Origin: Pseudooceanicola spongiae
Lineage (GTDB): Bacteria > Pseudomonadota > Alphaproteobacteria > Rhodobacterales > Rhodobacteraceae
Length of the DNA stretch: 64,000 nucleotides
Direction of reading: 5' to 3'
Assembly (NCBI RefSeq): GCF_014899185.1
Contig: NZ_CP045201.1
Span: 3,945,501 to 4,009,500, forward strand
The notes under the pieces are model-generated. The model ran no database searches. It was given only the letters and a program-made list of their open reading frames with translations, and had not been told where the DNA came from. Every line of letters starts with the position of its first letter. Positions within the stretch are counted from its first letter, which is position 1. Positions 25,966 through 35,110 of this stretch are shown one piece after another. The translations under genes were made by a program, and so were the position numbers.

Positions 25966-26711
25966 CCACTCCGCTGCTGGAAACCCGCAATCTGACGATC
26001 ACCTTCGGCGGTGTGATCGCCGCCAATGATGTGTCGCTAAAGATCGAGGCCGGGCGCAACCTGGCCATCATCGGCCCCAATGGCGCGGGCAAGACGACCT
26101 TTCTGAACATCTGCACCGGCTGGATCAAGCCGCGCAAAGGACAGGTGCTGTTTCAGGGTGAAGACGTGACCGCCCTGCCGCCGCGCAAGATCGTGCAGCG
26201 CGGCGTGGCGCGGGCGTTTCAGATCCCGCAGCTGTTCACTGAACACACCGCACTGGAAAACCTGCTGATCGCGGCGGCTGCGCGCGATGGAATGCGCAAC
26301 CCTCTGATCGATCTGCACGACACCCCGGCGCGGGACGAAATGCTGCATCTGCTTGAGATGGTGAATTGCGCCGATGTCGCGCACCGCCTCGTGGTCGAGC
26401 TGTCGGAGGGCCAGCGCAAGCTGATCGACATCGCCGTCGCGCTGGCGCTGAAACCCCGCCTGCTGCTGATGGATGAGCCGACCTCGGGCGTCGCCTCGTC
26501 GGAAAAGGATGGCATCATGGAGATCCTGATCACCGCGCTGGCCGAGGCCAAGGTCACCTCGGTCTTTGTCGAGCATGACATGGGCATCGTGCAGAAATAT
26601 GCGGATGAGGTGGCCGTGTGGAATGCGGGCAACGTGCAACTGCGTGGCGCGCCTGCCGAAATCCTGGAGCACCCCGACGTCATCCGGGACGTGATCGGAG
26701 AGGTGGCGTGA
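25962..26711 (+). CDS. LivG-type ABC ATPase
   Basis: 249 residues. Walker A GPNGAGKTTF (about 38-47), Q-loop IPQLFTEHT, signature LSEGQRKLIDIA (a LivG-type variant of LSGGQ), Walker B LLLMDEPTSGV and switch His in EHDMGIV. It energises the importer together with the following LivF-type subunit. AAGGAGG precedes the start. The stop and the next ATG share one base. Confidence 0.92.
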   Translation: MTTPLLETRNLTITFGGVIAANDVSLKIEAGRNLAIIGPNGAGKTTFLNICTGWIKPRKGQVLFQGEDVTALPPRKIVQRGVARAFQIPQLFTEHTALENLLIAAAARDGMRNPLIDLHDTPARDEMLHLLEMVNCADVAHRLVVELSEGQRKLIDIAVALALKPRLLLMDEPTSGVASSEKDGIMEILITALAEAKVTSVFVEHDMGIVQKYADEVAVWNAGNVQLRGAPAEILEHPDVIRDVIGEVA

Positions 26712-27394
26712 TGCTGCAGCTCAAGTCCCTCGATGCCTCGATCGGCATTATCCCGATCCTGCGCGGCGTCGATATCAGCCTGCAGGCCGCGGAAACCGTC
26801 GCTCTGATCGGGCGCAATGGCGCGGGCAAGACAACCGTGCTGCGCACGATCATGGGCTTCACCAAGGTCACGCGGGGCGAGATCCTGTTTGAGGGCGCGC
26901 CCGTCACCGCCCTGCATCCGCCGAAACGCCCCGCTTTGGGGATTGGCTATGCGCCCGAAGATCGCCGCCTGTTTTCAGCCTTCACGGTCGAGGAAAACAT
27001 CCTGCTGCCCGCACAGGCTGCTGGCCTCGACAAGGGCGAAACCCGGCGCAGGCTTGAGCGCGCCTACCACATCCTGCCCGAACTCAAGGCCATGACGGAT
27101 CGACCCGGCGGGGCGGTGTCGGGTGGACAGGGCAAGATGGTGGCGCTGGCGCGGGCGCTGATGCTGGGGACCAAACTGATCATGCTGGACGAGCCGTTTC
27201 AGGGCCTCGCCCCGGCGCTGGCGCAGCGCTACGCCGAGGCGCTGCGCACCCTGCGTGACACCGACCGTTCGGTCACGCTGATCATCACCGAATCCAACCC
27301 CGCGCTGCTGCGTGGCTTTGCGGACCGCACGCTGGTGATCGAGCGGGGTGAGGTTGCCGCAGGCACGCTGGACGCAGAGCGCACCCCCGCATGA
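26711..27394 (+). CDS. LivF-type ABC ATPase
   Basis: 227 residues. Walker A GRNGAGKTTV, Q-loop region YAPEDRRLFSAFTVEENI, signature SGGQGKMVALARAL, Walker B LIMLDEPFQGLAP. The switch His position reads ESN (IITESNPALL) where EQN/EHN is usual in LivF, so the canonical His is absent, as in many LivF proteins. The 3' end overlaps the aldehyde dehydrogenase gene, tying import to metabolism. Confidence 0.9.
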   Translation: MLQLKSLDASIGIIPILRGVDISLQAAETVALIGRNGAGKTTVLRTIMGFTKVTRGEILFEGAPVTALHPPKRPALGIGYAPEDRRLFSAFTVEENILLPAQAAGLDKGETRRRLERAYHILPELKAMTDRPGGAVSGGQGKMVALARALMLGTKLIMLDEPFQGLAPALAQRYAEALRTLRDTDRSVTLIITESNPALLRGFADRTLVIERGEVAAGTLDAERTPA

Positions 27395-28872
27395 AAGAAG
27401 CTGATCCCATGACAGACCTGAAGATCCCGGCCCTGAAAATACCGGCACCGATGAACCTGATTGCCAACCAGTGGGTGCCCGCGCGCTCGGGCAGGGTGAT
27501 GGAGGTGCTGTCGCCGCTGGATGGCGAGGCCTTCGCGCAGATCGCCGACAGTGATGCCTCTGACGTCGACGCGGCTGTCGAGGCCGCCCGCGCTGCCTTT
27601 GATGGCGGAGCGTGGTCGCAGCTGACAGCGGCCGAGCGGGGGCGGCTGATGCTGCGCCTCGGCGACAAGATCCTGGAGCACGCCGAGGAACTGGCTCAGC
27701 TGGAAACCCGCGACAACGGCAAACCGATCAAGCAGGCGCGCGCCGACATGATCGTCACCGCGCGGTACTTTGAATTCTACGGTGGCGCGGCGGACAAGGT
27801 GCATGGCGAGGTCATTCCCTTCCTTGCGGGCTACAACGTGCAGGTGCAGCGCGAACCGCATGGCGTCACCGGCCATATCATCCCGTGGAACTATCCCGCG
27901 CAGATGTTCGGCCGCTCTCTCGCGCCCGCTCTGGCCATGGGCAATGCCACGGTGATGAAACCGGCCGAGGATGCCTGCCTGTCGGCGCTGCGCATCGCTG
28001 AGCTCGCGGTCGAGGTCGGCTTTCCCCCCGGCGCAATCAACATTGTCACCGGGCGCGGCAACGTCGCGGGGCAGGCGCTGGCCGATCACAATCGGATCGA
28101 CTTTATCTCGTTCACCGGCTCGCCCGAGGTTGGGGTGATGATCCAGATGGCAGCGGCAAAGAACTTCATCGGCTGCACGCTGGAACTGGGCGGCAAGTCA
28201 CCGCAGATCGTGTTCGAGGATGCGGATCTGGAGGCCGCGCTGCCGGTGCTCGTCAACGCCGTGATCCAGAACGGCGGGCAGACCTGCTCGGCGGGGACGC
28301 GGGTGCTGATCCAGCGCGGCATCTATGACCGTGTGGTGGCTGAGTTGAAGGCGCGCTTTGAAGGCATTGCCGCGTCGGATTCCGGCGATGATGCCGTGCT
28401 CGGCCCGCTGATCAGTGCCAAGCAGAAGAAACGGGTTGAGAGCTATATTGCCGAGGCGGACGCGCCGCTGATCGCCCGTGGGTCGGTGCGCGACGGTATG
28501 CCCAGTGGCGGCTACTATGTTGCCCCCGCGATGTTTGGCCCCTGTGCACCGCACTCGCGCATCGCGCAGGAGGAGGTCTTTGGCCCCGTGCTCTGTGTCA
28601 TTCCGTTCGAGGATGAGGCCGAGGCGATCGCCATTGCCAACGGCACCGACTACGGCCTGATCGCCGCCGTCTGGACCCGCGACGGCGGTCGCCAGATGCG
28701 CGTCGCCAAGGCCCTGCGCTGCGGGCAGGTCTACATCAACGGCTACGGCGCGGGCGGCGGGGTCGAGCTGCCCTTTGGCGGTATCCGCAAGTCGGGGCAT
28801 GGCCGCGAAAAGGGCTTTGCCGCGCTGCACGAGTTTTCCCAGATCAAGACTGTCGTGAACAATCACGGCTGA
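27391..28872 (+). CDS. NAD(P)-dependent aldehyde dehydrogenase
   Basis: Up to 493 residues; the ATG at 27391 overlaps the LivF stop, and an ATG at 27409 with AAGAAG upstream is the better-supported alternative. Catalytic motifs are complete: GHIIPWNYPAQMF, SFTGSPEVG (cofactor), LELGGKSPQIV with the general-base Glu, and NGGQTCSAGTR with the nucleophilic Cys. It oxidises an aldehyde to the acid. In this operon it plausibly acts after the alcohol dehydrogenase at 21249, on the imported compound. The substrate cannot be read from the sequence. Confidence 0.92.
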   Translation: MKEADPMTDLKIPALKIPAPMNLIANQWVPARSGRVMEVLSPLDGEAFAQIADSDASDVDAAVEAARAAFDGGAWSQLTAAERGRLMLRLGDKILEHAEELAQLETRDNGKPIKQARADMIVTARYFEFYGGAADKVHGEVIPFLAGYNVQVQREPHGVTGHIIPWNYPAQMFGRSLAPALAMGNATVMKPAEDACLSALRIAELAVEVGFPPGAINIVTGRGNVAGQALADHNRIDFISFTGSPEVGVMIQMAAAKNFIGCTLELGGKSPQIVFEDADLEAALPVLVNAVIQNGGQTCSAGTRVLIQRGIYDRVVAELKARFEGIAASDSGDDAVLGPLISAKQKKRVESYIAEADAPLIARGSVRDGMPSGGYYVAPAMFGPCAPHSRIAQEEVFGPVLCVIPFEDEAEAIAIANGTDYGLIAAVWTRDGGRQMRVAKALRCGQVYINGYGAGGGVELPFGGIRKSGHGREKGFAALHEFSQIKTVVNNHG

Positions 28873-28897
28873 GGCGGCATTCACAGGAGGAGTGGAC

Positions 28898-29647
28898 ATG
28901 AGACTGGATGGCAAAAGGGCCCTCATCACCGGGGCAGCATCGGGCTTTGGCAAGGGGATCGCGGAAACCTACGCGCGGGAGGGCGCGCGCGTTGCTGTGG
29001 TGGATCTGAACATCGAGGGCGCGCGCGCCGTCGCCGAGGCCCTTGGTCACGGCGCCATCGCGGTGCAATGCGATGTCTCCAAGGCCGAGGATGTCGCCGC
29101 CGCCGTGAAGGAGGTGAACGACACCTTCGGCGGGCTGGACATCGTCGTGAACAACGCGGGCTGGACTAATCCCAACAGCCCGCTGATGGACACGGACGAA
29201 GCGACGTTCCGCAAGATCTACGACATCAACGTTCTGTCGATCTTTCACATGACCAAGACCTGCGTGCCGCTGTGGCGTGCGGCGGGGGCGGGCGTGATGA
29301 TCAACATCGGCTCGACCGCCGGTATCCGGCCGCGCCCGGGGCTGACGTGGTACAACTCCTCCAAGGGCGCGGTGAACCTGATGACCCGATCGCTGGCGGT
29401 CGAACTGGCGCCCGACAAGATCCGGGTGAACTGCATCGCCCCGGTGATGGGCGCGACCGGCCTGCTGGAGCAGTTCATGGGCATGCCGGACACGCCGGAA
29501 AACCGTCAGAAGTTCATCTCGACCATTCCGCTGGGGCGCTTGTCCGAAGCGCAGGATATTGCCAATGCGGCGCTCTATCTCGGCTCGGACGAGGCCAACT
29601 TTATCACCGGCGTCGTGCTGGAAGTTGACGGTGGCCGCACGGTCTGA
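28898..29647 (+). CDS. Short-chain dehydrogenase/reductase
   Basis: 249 residues from the ATG at 28898, seven bases after AGGAGG. Classical SDR: cofactor loop TGAASGFGKGIAE near residue 12, VVDLN (Asp favours NAD), NNAGW, the catalytic Ser in NIGSTAGI, and WYNSSKGAV giving Y-x-x-x-K. The C-terminus FITGVVLEVDGGRTV is standard. It is the last gene of the importer operon and converges with the fumarase-like gene 18 bases away. Probably oxidises a hydroxyl or reduces a keto group of the imported compound. Confidence 0.92.
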   Translation: MRLDGKRALITGAASGFGKGIAETYAREGARVAVVDLNIEGARAVAEALGHGAIAVQCDVSKAEDVAAAVKEVNDTFGGLDIVVNNAGWTNPNSPLMDTDEATFRKIYDINVLSIFHMTKTCVPLWRAAGAGVMINIGSTAGIRPRPGLTWYNSSKGAVNLMTRSLAVELAPDKIRVNCIAPVMGATGLLEQFMGMPDTPENRQKFISTIPLGRLSEAQDIANAALYLGSDEANFITGVVLEVDGGRTV

Positions 29648-29665
29648 CGGTTTGGGCGCGGGCCG

Positions 29666-31147
29666 CTATGGCCTGCGCCAGCGGGCCGGGCCGCTTTGGT
29701 GGATGGAATTGCCCTTGGTATCTACCGCCACGGTGACCGGCATATCTTCCACCTCGATCTCGTAGATCGCCTCCATCCCGAGGTCCTGATAGGCGACGGG
29801 GCGGGCTTTCTTGATCGCCTTGGACACCAGATAGGCCGCGCCGCCCACGGCGATCAGGTAGACCGCACCGTGGTCGCGGATGGCGGCAATCGCCTCGGCG
29901 CCGCGCTCGGCCTTGCCGATCATCAGCTTCAGGCCAGACGCCTCAAGCAAGGGGCGGGTAAACCTGTCCATCCGGGTCGATGTGGTGGGGCCGGCGGGGC
30001 CGATCACCTCATCGCCCACTGGATCGACGGGGCCGACATAGTAGATCGCCCGCCCACGCAGGTCGACCGGCAGCGGATCGCCCTTGGCAAGACCGTCGAT
30101 CATGCGGCGGTGTGCGGCGTCGCGTCCGGTGAACAGACGGCCCGACAGCAGCAGCGTGTCGCCGGGGGACAGCGACTGCAACAGCGCGTCGTCGAGCGCC
30201 TCCAGATCGACACGCCGCCCGGTCACCGCCGCCTCGCCCAGGTCGGGCCAGAGCGAGAGATCGGGCGGGCTAAAGCTGGCAGGGCCAGAGCCATCCAGCG
30301 AGAAATGCACGTGACGCGTGGCGGCGCAGTTCGGGATCAACGCCACGGGCAGAGAGGCGGCATGGGTGGGAAAGCTGCGGATCTTGACGTCGAGCACCGC
30401 CGTCAGCCCGCCCAGACCCTGCGCCCCGATGCCAAGCGCGTTCAGACGCTCGTAAAGCTCAAGCCGCAGGTGTTCTTCGGCGGTTTCGGCGCCACGCTGG
30501 CGCAGCGCGGTGATGTCGATGGGATCGTTCAGGGCGCGCTTGGCCATGGCCATTGCCTTGTCGACACTGCCACCAACACCGAGGCCGATCATCCCCGGGG
30601 GGCACCAGCCCGCGCCAAGGCCCGCGACCGTCTCAACCACCCAGTCCGCGACTGAGGACGAGGGGTTCAGCACGGCGAACTTCGCCTTGTTCTCGGACCC
30701 GCCGCCCTTGGCGGAGACAGTGACGGAAACCGAGCTGCCCGCGACCATCTCGGTCTGCAGCATCGCCGGGGTGTTGTCGCGGGTATTGCGCCGTGTGCCC
30801 AGCGGGTCCGTCACGATAGAGGCGCGCAGCGGGTTCGCCGCAAACGCATAGGCGCGCCGCGTTGCCTCGTCGACCATCTCCTGCGGGGTGCGGCTCCAAG
30901 CCAGCGGAGCCTGCACGCCGATGTCGAGGAAGACGTTGACGCTGCCGGTGTCCTGACAGATGGGCCGGTGCCCGATGGCGGCCATGCGGGCGTTCATCAG
31001 GATCTGGCGGATCGCGTTGCGGGCGCTGTCGCTTTCCTCGCGCGCATAGGCCTCGGCCATGGCGGTGATGAAATCGGGCGGATGGTAGTAGGAGATATAC
31101 TGCAGCGCCTCGGCAACGCTGTCGATCAGGTGGCCTTCCGTGATCAT
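29666..31147 (-). CDS. Class I fumarase/mesaconase-like hydro-lyase
   Basis: 493 residues from the ATG at 31147 (MITEGHLIDSVAEALQ). The [4Fe-4S] ligand cysteines are visible in ICQDTG, GWCPPGM and PNCAATRH. The N-terminal (TtdA-like) and C-terminal (TtdB-like) domains are fused as in FumA, with GPAGPTTSTRMD and IALVGGAAYLV-like motifs. Class I members hydrate fumarate, tartrate or mesaconate. The start overlaps the stop of the CitE-like lyase upstream by four bases, which favours mesaconate/citramalate chemistry over a housekeeping fumarase. That preference is inference from context. Confidence 0.85.
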   Translation of the reverse strand: MITEGHLIDSVAEALQYISYYHPPDFITAMAEAYAREESDSARNAIRQILMNARMAAIGHRPICQDTGSVNVFLDIGVQAPLAWSRTPQEMVDEATRRAYAFAANPLRASIVTDPLGTRRNTRDNTPAMLQTEMVAGSSVSVTVSAKGGGSENKAKFAVLNPSSSVADWVVETVAGLGAGWCPPGMIGLGVGGSVDKAMAMAKRALNDPIDITALRQRGAETAEEHLRLELYERLNALGIGAQGLGGLTAVLDVKIRSFPTHAASLPVALIPNCAATRHVHFSLDGSGPASFSPPDLSLWPDLGEAAVTGRRVDLEALDDALLQSLSPGDTLLLSGRLFTGRDAAHRRMIDGLAKGDPLPVDLRGRAIYYVGPVDPVGDEVIGPAGPTTSTRMDRFTRPLLEASGLKLMIGKAERGAEAIAAIRDHGAVYLIAVGGAAYLVSKAIKKARPVAYQDLGMEAIYEIEVEDMPVTVAVDTKGNSIHQSGPARWRRP

Positions 31148-31947
31148 GCGGCTGTCCCCCGCGCCAAGATCGCCTCGGCGCGCTTGATGACAGGGGCGTC
31201 GATCATCTGACCGTCGACCTTGATTGCCGCAGCCGAGGTGCGGGTCGCGTTCAGAACCCGCTCTGCCCAGTCGCGCTCCTCTTGGGTGGGGGCAAAGCCG
31301 CGCCGCGCCGGGGCGATCTGGGCAGGGTGGATGATCAGCTTGCCGCCAAAGCCCATGGCGACGCTGTGGCGGCAATCCTGCAGGATCGCCGCTTCGTCAT
31401 TCACCGCCATGGTGACGCCATCCCAGGGTGCGGCCTGTCCGTTCAGCCTGGCGGCAAGGACGATCTGCGCGCGGGCAAACAGCAGTGGGGCCTGGTCATG
31501 CGCCAGTCCCAGATCGGCTGCGAAATCGATGGAACCGAAAGCGAGATGCGCACAGGCCTGCGCGACCGCGTGAACATGGTGCAGGCCACGGGCGGATTCG
31601 ATCAGGCCGACGACGGGAAGGCCTGTATGCGCGCTGAGATCGGCGCAGACCTTCGGGTCTTCGGCCTTGGGCAGCACAATGGCGACCAGTGGCAGCCCCC
31701 GGCAGGCGTCAACGTCGGCGTCGAAGTGGGGACTGTCGGCGGCGTTGATCCGCACCAGAACCGGACACTCCGGGTGCTGCGGCATGTCGCGCAGAAGGCT
31801 GGCGCGGGCCTTGTCCTTGGCGTCGGGGGCGACAGCGTCTTCAAGGTCGACGATCACGGCGTCCGCTCCGCTGCGGCTGGCCTTGGCAAATCTGTCCATG
31901 CGGGTGGCAGGGACGAACAGGGGCAGGGCAATCCGGTCAAATGGCAT
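31144..31947 (-). CDS. CitE-like acyl-CoA lyase (citramalyl/malyl-CoA type)
   Basis: 267 residues of the HpcH/HpaI aldolase fold. Landmarks: LFVPATRMDRFAKA, the metal-binding VDLEDAVAP, LIESARGLHH, AFGSIDFAADLG and IIHPAQIAP. Stand-alone CitE-like proteins cleave (S)-citramalyl-CoA to acetyl-CoA and pyruvate or malyl-CoA to acetyl-CoA and glyoxylate. AAGGA lies before the ATG. It is the first gene of a two-gene leftward operon with the fumarase-like enzyme, divergent from the CoA-transferase operon, with a LysR-type box in between. Confidence 0.88.
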   Translation of the reverse strand: MPFDRIALPLFVPATRMDRFAKASRSGADAVIVDLEDAVAPDAKDKARASLLRDMPQHPECPVLVRINAADSPHFDADVDACRGLPLVAIVLPKAEDPKVCADLSAHTGLPVVGLIESARGLHHVHAVAQACAHLAFGSIDFAADLGLAHDQAPLLFARAQIVLAARLNGQAAPWDGVTMAVNDEAAILQDCRHSVAMGFGGKLIIHPAQIAPARRGFAPTQEERDWAERVLNATRTSAAAIKVDGQMIDAPVIKRAEAILARGTAA

Positions 31948-32010
31948 GAAGGGGGTCCTTGGAGATGTGGCCGCGGCCCCGCCAGCCTAAAGGCGCGGCG
32001 CGATGAGGGA

Positions 32011-32031
32011 GGTATACTTTTCCCCGATACC
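32011..32031. promoter_or_regulatory. LysR-type box GGTAT-N11-ATACC
   Basis: GGTAT at 32011-32015 and ATACC at 32027-32031 are perfect inverted arms separated by exactly 11 bases, the T-N11-A pattern bound by LysR-type regulators. Arms extend imperfectly on both sides (GGGAGGTAT against ATACCCCCC). It lies 64 bases before the CitE-like start and 85 before the CoA-transferase start. The only LysR gene in the window is at 43548. Confidence 0.55.
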
Positions 32032-32115
32032 CCCCAAAAGGATTAGCTATTTTGCAGGGCGCATCCCGAAGTGCATTTTGACCCCAAGCAGTCAACAACG
32101 ACGGAGAGGCACGTC

Positions 32116-33249
32116 ATGCAGGACGATCTGGAAGGACTTTTCGTTGTGTCACTGGAGCAGGCCGTGGCCGCGCCTTACCTGTCGGGTCGTCTGGCCGAAG
32201 CGGGCGCACGTGTCATCAAGGTCGAGCGGGAGGAGGGCGATTTCGCCCGCAATTATGACCAGCTGGTGCACGGCGAAAGCGCCTATTTCGTCTGGCTGAA
32301 CCGGGGCAAGGAATCCGTCATCCTCGATTTGCGCAAGGAGTCCGACAAGGCGGTGATGGAGCGGATGCTGCAGGTGGCGGATGTCTTTATCCAGAACCTC
32401 GCCCCCGGTGCCATCACCCGGCTCGGCTTTGATCCTGCGCGCCTGCGCGCGATGAACGAACGACTGATCACAGTGTCGATTTCCGGCTATGGGGATGAGG
32501 GCGACTTTGCCGATCGCAAGGCCTATGACCTGCTGATCCAGGCTGAAAGCGGCTTGTCCGCGATCACCGGCAATGCCGAAGGCTCGGCCCGTGTCGGGGT
32601 TTCGGTCTGTGACATCGCCTGTGGGATGACGGCGCATCAGTCGGTGCTGCAGGCGCTTTATGCACGCAGCCGCACGGGCAAGGGGCGGCATATCTCGGTC
32701 AGCCTGTTCCATGCGCTGACTGACTGGATGAACGTGCCCTATCTGCAATTTGCCTATGGCGGCAAATCGCCGGACCGAAATGGCCTCAGCCACCCGACGA
32801 TTGCACCCTACGGGGCCTATAGTTGTGCGGATGGCAAGCAGGTGCTGTTCTCGATCCAGAACGAACGGGAATGGCTGCGGTTTTGCGAACAGATGCTGGG
32901 GGATGCAGGGATCGCGCATGACCCCCGCTATGCCGATAATTCCGCCCGCGTCGCCAATCGCGCTGCGCTTGATGGGCTGATCGAACAGGCCTTTTCGGCA
33001 ATCCCGCGCGACCGCGTGGCGCAGATGCTTGAGGACGCGGGGATCGCCAACGGCCGCGTCAACACGATGGAGGATCTGGCCCACCACCCGCAGAACCGCT
33101 TTGTCGAGGTGGCGACGCCGACAGGCCCTGTCCGCCTGCTTGCGCCGGGGGCCGTTGTCGACGGTGAGCTGCCCAGTTTTGGTCCCGTGCCGGCGCTGGA
33201 CGCCGACGGAGACCGTGTGCGGCGTGAATTCGGTGCCGCCCATGGCTAA
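32116..33249 (+). CDS. CaiB/BaiF family III CoA-transferase
   Basis: 377 residues from the ATG at 32116 (GGAGAGG upstream). Family motifs: LEQAVAAPYLSGRLAEAGA, VKVEREEGDFARNY, NRGKESVILDL, and the probable catalytic Asp in GVSVCDIACGM. Family III enzymes move CoA between acids, for example from succinyl-CoA to itaconate, mesaconate or citramalate, or within mesaconyl-CoA. In this operon it would activate the acid for the dehydrogenase at 33953 and hand it to hydratase and lyase. The gene overlaps the methyltransferase by eight bases. Confidence 0.88.
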   Translation: MQDDLEGLFVVSLEQAVAAPYLSGRLAEAGARVIKVEREEGDFARNYDQLVHGESAYFVWLNRGKESVILDLRKESDKAVMERMLQVADVFIQNLAPGAITRLGFDPARLRAMNERLITVSISGYGDEGDFADRKAYDLLIQAESGLSAITGNAEGSARVGVSVCDIACGMTAHQSVLQALYARSRTGKGRHISVSLFHALTDWMNVPYLQFAYGGKSPDRNGLSHPTIAPYGAYSCADGKQVLFSIQNEREWLRFCEQMLGDAGIAHDPRYADNSARVANRAALDGLIEQAFSAIPRDRVAQMLEDAGIANGRVNTMEDLAHHPQNRFVEVATPTGPVRLLAPGAVVDGELPSFGPVPALDADGDRVRREFGAAHG

Positions 33250-33925
33250 TCCGACGCTGGAGCGGATCATCGACGCGCTGCAGGGCGCGGACCGGGTGCT
33301 GGACATCGGCTGCGGCAATGGTGCCTTGTCGGGCGCTTTGGCCAAACGCGGTTTCCGCATGACCGGCGTCGACCCGCAGGCCGACCGTATTGCGCAGGCG
33401 AAGACGCGTTTCACAGACGCCGCGTTTGCCGTGGCGACTGCCGAGGCTTTGCCGTTCGATGACGGCAACTTCGACGCGGCGGTGTTTCTGAACGCCCTGC
33501 ATCATGTGCCCGAACCGGCGATGGCGGATGCGCTGAGCGGGGCCTTGCGTGCGCTGCGCCCCGGTGGCGTGCTGATCGTCGTCGAACCCCTCGCGGAGGG
33601 CAGCTTTTTCGAGGCGATGCGCCCGGTCGATGACGAGACCGCGATCCGTGCCGCCGCGCTCCGTGCCCTTGACGATCTGCAACAGGCTGAGACCTGCACT
33701 CAGATCGATCACCAGCGCTACGACCGCCCCAGCCACTTTCCGGATCTGGAGGCGTTTCTGGCCTTTCTGCGCGCCGCAGAGCCCGAGCGTGACGCGATGA
33801 TCGAACTGAACCGCGCTGACGTGGCGCAGTCCTTTGCGACCCATGCCGCGCCTGAGGGCACAGGCTTTGCGCTGGCCCAGCCCATGGCGCTCTGGATGTT
33901 CCAGACCCGCGCCATTCCCCTTTGA
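33242..33925 (+). CDS. Class I SAM-dependent methyltransferase
   Basis: 227 residues. SAM-binding motif I VLDIGCGNGALSGAL near residue 20, acidic end of strand two in GVDPQADRI, motif II region LPFDDGNFDAAVFLNALHHV and motif III LRPGGVLIVVEP: a UbiE/Methyltransf_11-type fold. It begins eight bases inside the CoA-transferase gene, so it is translationally coupled to the acyl-CoA pathway. A methyltransferase is unusual in such a degradative operon; the acceptor is unknown. Ester or carboxyl methylation of the acid is one possibility. Confidence 0.85.
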   Translation: MANPTLERIIDALQGADRVLDIGCGNGALSGALAKRGFRMTGVDPQADRIAQAKTRFTDAAFAVATAEALPFDDGNFDAAVFLNALHHVPEPAMADALSGALRALRPGGVLIVVEPLAEGSFFEAMRPVDDETAIRAAALRALDDLQQAETCTQIDHQRYDRPSHFPDLEAFLAFLRAAEPERDAMIELNRADVAQSFATHAAPEGTGFALAQPMALWMFQTRAIPL

Positions 33926-33952
33926 CCGACTGAACCCGAGAGAGACGCTCCC

Positions 33953-35110
33953 ATGGCCGATATCGACCTCCACGCAGACATTCGCGATGCCGTCGGCAAG
34001 CTGTGTCAGGATTTCCCCGGCAGCTACTGGCGCAAGCTGGACGAAGAGCGTGCCTATCCGACCAGCTTCGTCACCGCCCTGACCGAGGCGGGCTATCTGT
34101 CGGCGCTGATCCCCGAGGAATACGGCGGCTCTGGCTTGCCGCTCTCTGCCGCAGCGGTGATATTGGAGGAGATCCACCGTCAGGGCGGCAACGCCGGGGC
34201 CTGTCACGCGCAGATGTACACCATGGGCACCTTGCTGCGGCACGGGTCCGAGGCACAGAAGCAGGCCTATCTGCCGCAGATCGCTGACGGGTCGCTGCGC
34301 CTGCAGTCGTTCGGGGTCACTGAGCCGACCAGCGGAACCGACACCAGCGCCCTGCGCACCACCGCGCGCCGCGACGGCGATGACTTCGTGGTCAACGGGC
34401 AGAAGATCTGGATTTCGCGTTCGGAACATTCGGACCTGATGATCCTGCTCTGCCGCACCACGCCGATCGACCAAGTGGAAAAACGCACGCAGGGACTGTC
34501 GGTGCTGCTGGTGGACATGCGCGAGGCCAAGGAGAACGGCCTGACCATCCGCCCGATCCGCACCATGATGAACCATGCCACGACCGAGCTGTTCTTTGAC
34601 AACGTCCGTGTCCCGGCGAAAAATCTGATCGGGGAAGAGGGCAAGGGCTTTCGCTATATCCTGTCGGGGATGAACGCAGAACGCATCCTGATCGCTGCCG
34701 AATGTATCGGCGACGCCAAGTGGTTCATCGACCGGGCCACGGCCTATGCCAATGAGCGCGTCGTCTTCGGCCGTCCGATTGGCCAGAACCAGGGCATTCA
34801 GTTCCCCATCGCGCAGGCCTATGCCCGGATGCGCGCGGCCGAGCTGATGCTGCACGAAGCGATCCGCAAATACGAGGCCGAGGAAAACCCCGGCGCCGAA
34901 GCCAATATGGCCAAGATGCTGGCGGCCGAGGCCAGCTGGGCGGCGGCAGAGGCCTGCGTGCAGACCCACGGCGGCTTCGGCTTTGCCGAGGAGTACGATG
35001 TGGAGCGCAAGTTCCGCGAAACCCGCCTCTATCAGGTCGCGCCGATCTCGACGAACCTGATCCTGTCCTACCTTGCCGAACACGTCCTCGGCCTGCCCCG
35101 GAGCTATTGA
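33953..35110 (+). CDS. Acyl-CoA dehydrogenase
   Basis: 385 residues. FAD/substrate motifs: FGVTEPTSGTDTSAL, WISRSEHSDLMILLCR, MNAERILIAAECIG and the C-terminal QTHGGFGFAEEYDVERKFRETR. It oxidises an acyl-CoA to the 2,3-enoyl-CoA with electrons passed to ETF. Given CoA-transferase, hydratase and lyase neighbours, a branched dicarboxylyl-CoA such as methylsuccinyl-CoA is a candidate substrate, but the sequence does not show this. The next gene begins directly after its stop. Confidence 0.9.
   Translation: MADIDLHADIRDAVGKLCQDFPGSYWRKLDEERAYPTSFVTALTEAGYLSALIPEEYGGSGLPLSAAAVILEEIHRQGGNAGACHAQMYTMGTLLRHGSEAQKQAYLPQIADGSLRLQSFGVTEPTSGTDTSALRTTARRDGDDFVVNGQKIWISRSEHSDLMILLCRTTPIDQVEKRTQGLSVLLVDMREAKENGLTIRPIRTMMNHATTELFFDNVRVPAKNLIGEEGKGFRYILSGMNAERILIAAECIGDAKWFIDRATAYANERVVFGRPIGQNQGIQFPIAQAYARMRAAELMLHEAIRKYEAEENPGAEANMAKMLAAEASWAAAEACVQTHGGFGFAEEYDVERKFRETRLYQVAPISTNLILSYLAEHVLGLPRSY

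Noticed and set aside
29666..31147. Housekeeping fumarase
   Set aside because: Possible by family, but overlap with the CitE-like lyase gene and the acyl-CoA neighbours make a dedicated catabolic role more likely; assay needed to settle.
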